Assembly: GCA_030612625.1 (NCBI GenBank)
Contig: JAUWNN010000003.1
Coordinates: forward strand, 1-37,963
DNA length: 37,963 bases
Direction: 5' to 3'
DNA from: Caldifarciminota bacterium
GTDB lineage: Bacteria; Hydrothermota; Tepidihabitantia; Tepidihabitantales; Tepidihabitantaceae
Shown here: one piece after another, positions 26,007 through 33,308 of the stretch
How the letters are laid out: each line of letters opens with the position of its first letter
Position numbering within the stretch: the stretch's first letter is position 1
The notes under the pieces: generated by a model
Databases searched by the model: none
Told to the model about the DNA's origin: nothing
Seen by the model: only the letters and a program-made list of their open reading frames with translations
Made by a program: the position numbers and the translations under genes

Positions 26007-26762
26007 TCAAACTCCGATATATGCCTTCCTTACTTCCGGGTCACCAAGGACATCATCCGGCGAACCAAATGAAGCAACTTGGCCGTTATCCATAAAGTAT
26101 ACCCAATCGGCGATTTCGATAACCACATTCATGTTGTGTTCAATAAAGACGACTGTCCTGCCATTTTCTGCAAGCCTCTTTATCAAGTCAAGAATTTTGT
26201 CAACCATCTGCGGACTTACCCCGGCAGTCGGCTCGTCCATGAGAAGAACGTCGGCTTCGGCAGCAAGCAGCCTAGCGATAGACAGAAGTTTCTGCTGGCC
26301 ATGGGAGAGATTTTCGGCAAGCTCATTCGCCTTGTCTGAGAGACCGACAAACCGCAGCAGTTCCTGTGTCTGCCCACGGTGGTTTTTCTCCTCGGCGGTC
26401 ACCTTCGGCCGGACAAAAAGAGCCAAAAGAGGATTCTCGCCCGTCTGTTTTTGAAAAGCAGCCAGAATATTGTCAACGACCCTCATGTGCGGAAACAGGT
26501 GAATGTCCTGAAACAACCTGCCAATGCCCATGCGGGCGACCTTCCACGGCAGGATTCCCGTAATCGTCTGGTCTTGGTAACTAATCTTTCCTTCGTCAGG
26601 TTTCAGGAAACCAGAAATCAGGTTGAAAACAGTCGTCTTTCCAGCTCCATTTGGACCGATTAACCCAGTGATTCTGCCCTTCCTGAATCCCATCGAAACA
26701 CGGTCCACGGCCCGCACCCCACCGAAGCTCTTTGACAGATTGTTCAGTTCTAGAACGGTCAT
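26007..26762 (-). CDS. livG: Branched-chain amino acid ABC transporter ATPase
   Basis: GLIGPNGAGKTTVFNLISG; LSHGQQKLLSIARLLAAEADVLLMDEPTAGVSP. Confidence 0.95.
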   Translation of the reverse strand: MTVLELNNLSKSFGGVRAVDRVSMGFRKGRITGLIGPNGAGKTTVFNLISGFLKPDEGKISYQDQTITGILPWKVARMGIGRLFQDIHLFPHMRVVDNILAAFQKQTGENPLLALFVRPKVTAEEKNHRGQTQELLRFVGLSDKANELAENLSHGQQKLLSIARLLAAEADVLLMDEPTAGVSPQMVDKILDLIKRLAENGRTVVFIEHNMNVVIEIADWVYFMDNGQVASFGSPDDVLGDPEVRKAYIGV

Positions 26763-27628
26763 TCGAACCGATACTCCCCGAGCAATCCCTGTGGCCGGTA
26801 GCGCATTATGAGAATGATTGCAAGCCCGTAGATAACCTGCCTCATGTTAGCGGCAATGGCATCCGGAATCCTCAAGAAACGAAGCGCCTCGGGTAGAACA
26901 ATCAACAGAATTGTACCTGCAATAGGACCAGAGACGTTGCCGGTGCCGCCAATAACAATGACCGACAGTATAAAAATAGATTCCATCAAAGTGAAGCTGG
27001 TTGGGTCAATGTAGCGCATGTAGGTCGCGAAAAGCACCCCGGATACAGCGGCGAAGCCGGCTGCTATTGAAAAAGCCACGACTTTAAGCCTGGGGGTATC
27101 CTTGCCCAGTGCGGCCGCCGCCATCTCGTCCTCACGGATAGCCTTAAGCACACGGCCAAAAGGCGAATGAGTTATCAGGAACAACAGACCCAGGCAAATC
27201 GCCGCGACTGCGACGCTGAAACCGAGGTAATGACCTACTGTCCTGAGCTGAAATCCGAACAGACTTGGTCTGGGGATTCCCGGGATACCAAAAGGCCCGC
27301 GTGTCAATCCGACCCAGTTGTACAGAACAGCAAAAACGATGATTTGAAACCCTAAGGTGGCCAGCATGAAGTAATCACCCTTGAGTCGGAGCGACGGAAT
27401 CGAGATTGTCAGGCTAAGCAGCATGGCGCCGATAACTGCCAGGGCCAAGGAAGGAAGGAAACCAAGTCCGAGATTCATCATCAAAAGGGTGCCAATGTAG
27501 GCTCCGATTCCGTAGAAAGCAGCATGAGAAAGAGAAAGCAGTCCGGTGTATCCAACAATCAGGTTCAGGGAAAGCCCCAGCACCAGATAGATGCAGATTA
27601 TGACGAGGATATGGAGCAGGTAGTTCAT
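26759..27628 (-). CDS. livM: Branched-chain amino acid ABC transporter permease
   Basis: MNYLLHILVIICIYLVLGLSLNLIVGYTGLLSLSHAAFYGIGAY; start ATG 27628 overlaps livH stop (ATGA); stop overlaps livG. Confidence 0.93.
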   Translation of the reverse strand: MNYLLHILVIICIYLVLGLSLNLIVGYTGLLSLSHAAFYGIGAYIGTLLMMNLGLGFLPSLALAVIGAMLLSLTISIPSLRLKGDYFMLATLGFQIIVFAVLYNWVGLTRGPFGIPGIPRPSLFGFQLRTVGHYLGFSVAVAAICLGLLFLITHSPFGRVLKAIREDEMAAAALGKDTPRLKVVAFSIAAGFAAVSGVLFATYMRYIDPTSFTLMESIFILSVIVIGGTGNVSGPIAGTILLIVLPEALRFLRIPDAIAANMRQVIYGLAIILIMRYRPQGLLGEYRFE

Positions 27629-28506
27629 CCTGCCATTTCCTCCGCGCGCCGACGGATGCCGAAAAGGCCCTGGGGTCTGAACAACAGAAAGACGATAAGT
27701 ACGACAAACGTAACCATATCCTGCCACCGTGCCGATGTTTGCCAGATGGCGAGGCTCTGCAGCAGACCAAGAGCAATACCGCCAAGTGCCGCCCCTTCAA
27801 AAACGCCGACTCCGCCGATTATCACTGCCACCGCTCCACTCAGGAGAGCAGTCATCCCGATGTTGGGATCGATGCCGACATCCAAGCCGGCGAGTATCGC
27901 GGCTACACCAGCGAGAACAGAGCCGAGTGCAAAAACACTCCACCGAAAGAACCTGGCGTTGATTCCCGAAGCAGAAACCAGTTCCGGGTCGTCCCGCAAC
28001 GCCCGAATTGTCTTACCCATTCGAGACTTTCGTAACAGGAAGAGAAGGCTGACAAAGAGCACCACAAAAGTAACCGCAGTCACGATTTGGGTCCTAGCAA
28101 GAATTATGTGCCCGACTGTATATGTCGGCTGCACACCCGGACTGAGCATCTTAGTCTCGTTGCCGTAAAACATAGCTATAAGATTTATGATTACTATGTA
28201 TAGCCCAAGTGAACTGAGCATCTGAATGGGCTGCGAAGAACCCCGCTTGACCAAGGGCCGGTACAGGACCTCGTCAATGGCAACGCCTAAGAAAGCAATG
28301 AGTAGTAAGGTCAGTATCGCCGCCGGAACTAGCGGGATACCCCACAGGTTCCTGAAGGTATAAAGCAGGTATGCTGATAGAACATAAACTCCACCATGCG
28401 CAAAGTGAAACGTTCGGGTAGTGTTGTATATGAGAGCAAATCCCAGCGCTACCAAAGCATAAGAACAACCCATTACAAGTCCATTGGCAATGAGTTGAGG
28501 GAGCAT
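27625..28506 (-). CDS. livH: Branched-chain amino acid ABC transporter permease
   Basis: LIANGLVMGCSYALVALGFALIYNTTRTFHFAHGGVYVLSAYL. Confidence 0.94.
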   Translation of the reverse strand: MLPQLIANGLVMGCSYALVALGFALIYNTTRTFHFAHGGVYVLSAYLLYTFRNLWGIPLVPAAILTLLLIAFLGVAIDEVLYRPLVKRGSSQPIQMLSSLGLYIVIINLIAMFYGNETKMLSPGVQPTYTVGHIILARTQIVTAVTFVVLFVSLLFLLRKSRMGKTIRALRDDPELVSASGINARFFRWSVFALGSVLAGVAAILAGLDVGIDPNIGMTALLSGAVAVIIGGVGVFEGAALGGIALGLLQSLAIWQTSARWQDMVTFVVLIVFLLFRPQGLFGIRRRAEEMAG

Positions 28507-28516
28507 AAAGAGAAAC

Positions 28517-28879
28517 CTAAGTTGCTAAATCGTTTATTGTATCCTTTAGTTCTCGCAGATTGATGGGCTTTTTCAGGAAACGTTTAGCACCGAGATTGAG
28601 AGCATCGGTAGCGGCGTCAAAGTCCCTGTATGCGCTCATGACAACAACTGGAACCTTTGGGTAATTCTCTTTGAGCCAGCCCAGAAACAGAATTCCGTCG
28701 CGGTTAGCCATGTCCTCCTCGGAAAGGCGGATATCCACCAAAGCCAGCTTGATTGTGTGGTCCATCTTTCCCTTGGCTTCCTTTAGATTCGTTGCCTTCA
28801 CGACTTGGTATTCGCTCGCCAGCACGCGAGAAAGCGAATCCAGGTATTCCTGGACGTCGTCAACAACTAGGATTTTCAT
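28517..28879 (-). CDS. Stand-alone receiver domain (CheY-like response regulator)
   Basis: MKILVVDDVQEYLDSL...LALVDIRLS...VPVVVMSAYRDFDAATDALNLGAKRFLKKPI. Confidence 0.93.
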   Translation of the reverse strand: MKILVVDDVQEYLDSLSRVLASEYQVVKATNLKEAKGKMDHTIKLALVDIRLSEEDMANRDGILFLGWLKENYPKVPVVVMSAYRDFDAATDALNLGAKRFLKKPINLRELKDTINDLAT

Positions 28880-28893
28880 CCTGATATGCCTCC

Positions 28894-28909
28894 AGCAATA
28901 TTCACGCCA
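28894..28909 (-). promoter_or_regulatory. Candidate sigma54 (-24/-12) promoter
   Basis: Minus-strand TGGCGTGAATATTGCT, close match to TGGCACGN4TTGCW with GG-N10-GC spacing. Confidence 0.5.
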
Positions 28910-28924
28910 CACCCACGGTGGGTG
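28910..28924. promoter_or_regulatory. Perfect palindrome cacccac-g-gtgggtg abutting the -24 element
   Basis: 7-1-7 inverted repeat read directly; operator-like position. Confidence 0.5.
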
Positions 28925-29088
28925 AGCGTATTCTTTATCTGTTAAGTAAGTGGTTAAATTTCATTCACATATGGTGTTAATGCTTTTCCGATTTAGGGCC
29001 GAATTCGGGAATTTAGCCAACGGCATCGGGTCGCCGTGATAAATCCGCACCTTCAATGTGACAATAGAGTCACACAACCCGCTTTGGC

Positions 29089-29553
29089 TTAGAGCCGGTT
29101 CAATACCAACTGGCAGATGCGGATGCCGGGATGAAGCAGAATTGGGAGACGGCCTGAGTTGGTTATGAGAAAGAATAGATGTTCGTTGTTCGTGCCGGGC
29201 TGTATGAAACCGGAGGATATCTCCAGGCTCAGGTCGAAGACCGCGGTCCGGGCCTTGGGTGTTATCCAGGCGCAGATGTCCAAAGGCAGGGAGATTTTCT
29301 CCCTGGTCTTTCCAACCAGACAACCGCCGGATTCAAGTTTGTAGTCTCTTGATTTCGATGCCGGAATCCAATTCAGGGCCGAACCGGTCGGTCGGCTGAC
29401 ATCAACTGGACCGCCGGTTCCGCTGAATATGCCGAACTCGGGCTTCAGGGTAAGCTCGACCGATGCGATTCCGACCGCTTTCTCATCGAACGGGTCAATA
29501 ACTATCCGGCCGGCTGCTATCTGCTTCAGGATGTCGTCCTTGCCAAAAACCAT
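29089..29553 (-). CDS. dCTP deaminase/dUTPase-fold protein lacking canonical catalytic residues
   Basis: LPLDICAWITPKARTAVFDLSLEISSGFIQPGTNNEHLFFLITNSGRLPILLHPGIRICQLV aligns to Dcd [20 protein letters not shown]...[32 protein letters not shown]. Confidence 0.82.
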   Translation of the reverse strand: MVFGKDDILKQIAAGRIVIDPFDEKAVGIASVELTLKPEFGIFSGTGGPVDVSRPTGSALNWIPASKSRDYKLESGGCLVGKTREKISLPLDICAWITPKARTAVFDLSLEISSGFIQPGTNNEHLFFLITNSGRLPILLHPGIRICQLVLNRL

Positions 29554-29557
29554 CGTG

Positions 29558-30025
29558 CTAGAGTTTGAAGAAAATGAGCTGGCAGAGCTTGCTGTCTATC
29601 AGTAAGGAGACATCGGTCTTACCGATGTTGGTCATCAGGAAGAAAAGCTCTTCGTCCCGAGTGCCGGGCTGAACGAAACCGGTGGAAATCTGGATGTTCA
29701 GGCCGAGCAGCGCTGTTTTTCCTCGTGGCGTAATCCAGCCGACGATGTCGTCGGGTAGGCTGATTTTCTCTTTGGTTGTTCCCACACGGGTTTCGGCCGG
29801 AGGAATCTCGATTGTGTTGACCGCGGTTTCCCAGTCCACGGCTTCGTTTTCCGGTGAAAACTTGGATGATATCACCGGCTGGCTCTGCTTGCGCAGCTTG
29901 CCGAATCTGTTGCTGAGCAGGAGCTCAACCGACGCGGCTTTGACACTTTCCGGGAAGTATGGGTCAATGATTATCCGGCCCGCTTCGATTTCCTTTTGTA
30001 TTTCACTCTTTCTCAGGATGCTCAT
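29558..30025 (-). CDS. dCTP deaminase/dUTPase-fold protein lacking canonical catalytic residues (paralog)
   Basis: LPDDIVGWITPRGKTALLGLNIQISTGFVQPGTRDEELFFLMTNIGK. Confidence 0.82.
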   Translation of the reverse strand: MSILRKSEIQKEIEAGRIIIDPYFPESVKAASVELLLSNRFGKLRKQSQPVISSKFSPENEAVDWETAVNTIEIPPAETRVGTTKEKISLPDDIVGWITPRGKTALLGLNIQISTGFVQPGTRDEELFFLMTNIGKTDVSLLIDSKLCQLIFFKL

Positions 30026-30034
30026 GTTTTGCTC

Positions 30035-33000
30035 CTACTCATCCTCTTCCTTCAACATTGCCGTCCAAACCTTGTAAAGGTCTGCTTCCCGTCTGGGTAA
30101 CTTGCCCTTACTGACCGTATCTCGGAGCTCTTTCGAAGTTTGCCTTTTCAGGGTATCTCGTTCGGCTTCGTCCTTTTGATGGAGCGCCTCGTTTATCTGC
30201 TTCTTCAGGTCTTCAAGAAGGTTCCTGTACTCGTTTTCCTTTTCATCTGGAGGGTAAATCAATTCGTATATCGCATCGCAGAAGCAGTTCGTGTTGCGGA
30301 ACTTCTCGCTTCCCATCAAAAGGTAGGACCGACGCTGGTGGGTATCAGGGTCAATCTCCCCTTTTTCCTTCCTGGCGAAGCCCAACACTTTCGCCCAAAG
30401 CACACGCCCAACTACCGTCTTGTCCTCTAGAATGGATACAACCTGAGGATGGAGTTTCTCGTAACGGCTGCGAAACATTTGCTGAATTTTGGTCTCGTAC
30501 CGAAACGCTGACTTCTCTCCTTTGAATATGTGCAATGGGGGCGGAACTTTGTTCCTCATCCTAGTCAGGTAAACAGCTTCAGTGCTGGCGAGGTTCATCA
30601 TTACCGGTGCGGGCAAACAGTACTTCGCGGTCGTGAAAACGATTTCGTTCGGCTTCTGCTTGGTGTCCACCTCAGTTATTTGCTCCTCTGCAACAGCGTT
30701 CATGTTTCTGGCAAACTCGTTGAGCCATCGCTGAAGCTTGGGCTGCCCCTTTTGCTGACAGCCGAAGTCTCCGGTAATGAAGTAGTGAGACTCTTGTGCA
30801 AATGCCGGGGCTATCTTTCCTTTGAGGGTATCGAGTTTCCTCTCGTCACAGAACAACATGATGACCGAACGTTCCTTCAGCCTCTCGAGCACCGCACGGG
30901 GTTCATGCTGCTTGAGCATGAGAATCTGAACAACCGATATCTTGTCCAGTTCACTTAGTCTGTGATAGGTCAAGTAGAACCTTACGAGTTCGTAGTTCCA
31001 GGTTCGAACGTAATCCTCTCGGCTCCATTCACTTCTGCCTGGAAAGTCAGGCATACCGGACGGTACGGCCAAGACAAGCCCACCATTCGGATGTCGTGGG
31101 TAGGGAACCTTGCCGTTTTTGTCCGGCAGGTTGAAATTCCAGGTGAACCCTCCAACGACCTCGGCCCAGCTCGGGTTGGGGATGTTGTGGAGTATTTCTT
31201 TGAGCCGCGCATCAAATTCATCGGTCGGATTTTGCTCATCATCCAGTTTCTTCCATTCTTTGTCGTCTACCACAAGTTCAAACATCCGCCGCTCAATAGA
31301 GTCGTCAGACTCGGTCAGGTACTCGTCACAGGCGATTTCCTTCCGCGCCATTCGTACTTCGAGCAGACTGTTCAATGCCTCCTGCAGGGTCTTCTTGGAG
31401 TCCTCGATAGTGGAAATCCAGTCACTAAGCTGTTGATGCAACTCCTCAAGATAGACGAGGCTCTCGCCAGCAATCTCCCGAACCAGCTTCCTGAGCAAGT
31501 CCCGAATCACCAGCCTGTTTAGTCTGGCCCTGAGTTCACGATACTCCTTCCTCGGGTCTCCGAACAATCCCCTCCCTTTGTTTCTGTGGGCCTCGTAGTA
31601 GGCGCTAACCACACCCTCCAGATAGCTGTAAGTGCCTTCAACCTGGTCAGCCAGGTCGCAGGCCACCGCAAACTGAGGCTTCACATTCCTTTCCGGGAAC
31701 CCCTTTAGAAATAGAATATACCAGTTCTTAAGCACACGGATGAAATGTTCGGCTGCTCTCAAACTCCCTCGTCCGTAGCTGTCGGTTCCCTGACCGTGCC
31801 TTAGAATATTCAGAATTTTCTTCCGAACACAGCGTTTGAATTCACTGGGATAGTAGGCCGCGTATTTGTTATAGACCGAATAGAAGTTCTTCCGTGCCGT
31901 GGAACTATACTGGTCATCCTTGCCGCCCAGCCGATAGGATTCCCTCGCGTCTATCTTCTCTTTGGTATTTCTTACCTTGCCGACGAGCCGGACCTCGCCG
32001 AGACCGAAGTCTGGAAACCTGACTTCGGTCTCGAGCCGATTCTTAAGTCCGCTGAAGGTCGCGAATCCACCCCCCTTGGTCAGACAGGTATGCACGATGT
32101 CTTTGTCGAACTTGGTCGATTCGGCGGGATTCTTCTCATAGCGCTTGACCGCAAACTCCGGGTCGGGCAGCCACGATGGCTCCAAGAACTGTTCGTATAC
32201 TCTGATGGCGATACGGTGGGCGAATTCGTTCTTAACAGCCTGCGAATCAAAAACCAGGCGATATGTGCCAAAAGAAGCGAAAGCAAACGCATTGTAAGGG
32301 TCTTCGCTTGCCTTCTTGCCTACGAAATTCTCTACAGCGTGGGCCTTGGCATTGTCAAACGAGGTCTGCGTCTGCACACCGAGTCGTACCGCTTTCTTGT
32401 CCGTCCCCAGGAATGCGCTTTCAACAAAACCCGTTATGGCTGGAACAACGCCTTGGTAGTGTTCAATCTCGCTCCCATCTCGGCCTCCTACTGTTGAACC
32501 GTCCACGATGAAAACCAAGTCGGAAATGACATCCATCCCCCGTTCCTTTACTATGTTCTTAAGATTCAAGCTCGTCAGGGAATAGGATACGCGAGTATTC
32601 CCTTTGGGGTAAAATAGCTTCATCAGTTCCCGGAACCCGGCGTAACAGTTTGCATAGAGCGGGTTCATATCTTCATTCTGTTTGACCTTGGTGAATCCAA
32701 AAGGCAAAAGAATGATGGAGATGACCGTCCCCCTGAGCGGAGCAAGGAGCTTACGCAGCAACAGGACGAAATCAAGGAATACCCCAGTTCCGGTTCCGCC
32801 AGCCAGGGAGTTGACGACGAAAATCATCCCATTTCTCTTCAGTTTCCGCCTCAATGTTCGTTCCACCTTGTCTATATCCAGAATGAACGGAATCATCGAG
32901 GCATGCCTCCTCTCAGCCGCAGGCAAACCCTGCTCCTGGCTGGTGACGATCATCTCCGCATCCTCTTTGCTCAACCTTCCTGCGAAGCGCACATCAGCTT

Positions 33001-33277
33001 TGTCTTCGCGAGCGGCTGTAACTTGACTGGCGATATCTTTATCAATGTGCACGAACTCCGGGCTTGTCTTGGAGAAGTCCAATGTCTCCTCTTTCAATCT
33101 ACCCAATTCAAACCTAGGGTACTTGACCGGGGGCTTTTCCTCTGGTGTAAGGTCCAGCGAAAGCCAGTCAATACCATCCGGTTTCTTGCCGTATGTGTCC
33201 AGCACCTTTGCTTTCAGTGCTGTCACAACCCATTTGCCGAATCCACCTAAACCGACCAGGAGTAGTGGCCGAGTCAT
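30035..33277 (-). CDS. Large tubulin/FtsZ-superfamily protein (Tubulin_2/FtsZl1-like)
   Basis: N-term LLLVGLGGFGKWVVTALK; tubulin signature VVNSLAGGTGTGVFLDF; 1080 aa; adjacent vWA gene. Confidence 0.88.
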   Translation of the reverse strand: MTRPLLLVGLGGFGKWVVTALKAKVLDTYGKKPDGIDWLSLDLTPEEKPPVKYPRFELGRLKEETLDFSKTSPEFVHIDKDIASQVTAAREDKADVRFAGRLSKEDAEMIVTSQEQGLPAAERRHASMIPFILDIDKVERTLRRKLKRNGMIFVVNSLAGGTGTGVFLDFVLLLRKLLAPLRGTVISIILLPFGFTKVKQNEDMNPLYANCYAGFRELMKLFYPKGNTRVSYSLTSLNLKNIVKERGMDVISDLVFIVDGSTVGGRDGSEIEHYQGVVPAITGFVESAFLGTDKKAVRLGVQTQTSFDNAKAHAVENFVGKKASEDPYNAFAFASFGTYRLVFDSQAVKNEFAHRIAIRVYEQFLEPSWLPDPEFAVKRYEKNPAESTKFDKDIVHTCLTKGGGFATFSGLKNRLETEVRFPDFGLGEVRLVGKVRNTKEKIDARESYRLGGKDDQYSSTARKNFYSVYNKYAAYYPSEFKRCVRKKILNILRHGQGTDSYGRGSLRAAEHFIRVLKNWYILFLKGFPERNVKPQFAVACDLADQVEGTYSYLEGVVSAYYEAHRNKGRGLFGDPRKEYRELRARLNRLVIRDLLRKLVREIAGESLVYLEELHQQLSDWISTIEDSKKTLQEALNSLLEVRMARKEIACDEYLTESDDSIERRMFELVVDDKEWKKLDDEQNPTDEFDARLKEILHNIPNPSWAEVVGGFTWNFNLPDKNGKVPYPRHPNGGLVLAVPSGMPDFPGRSEWSREDYVRTWNYELVRFYLTYHRLSELDKISVVQILMLKQHEPRAVLERLKERSVIMLFCDERKLDTLKGKIAPAFAQESHYFITGDFGCQQKGQPKLQRWLNEFARNMNAVAEEQITEVDTKQKPNEIVFTTAKYCLPAPVMMNLASTEAVYLTRMRNKVPPPLHIFKGEKSAFRYETKIQQMFRSRYEKLHPQVVSILEDKTVVGRVLWAKVLGFARKEKGEIDPDTHQRRSYLLMGSEKFRNTNCFCDAIYELIYPPDEKENEYRNLLEDLKKQINEALHQKDEAERDTLKRQTSKELRDTVSKGKLPRREADLYKVWTAMLKEEDE

Positions 33278-33308
33278 TTGTTGCCTCCTTCTGTTCTCTC
33301 CCTGTACT

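Noticed and set aside
29089-30025. Functional dCTP-deaminase phage-defence genes
   Set aside because: Fold landmarks fit but the residues corresponding to Ser111, Arg115 and Glu138 are not conserved in either copy, so deaminase activity is not supported.
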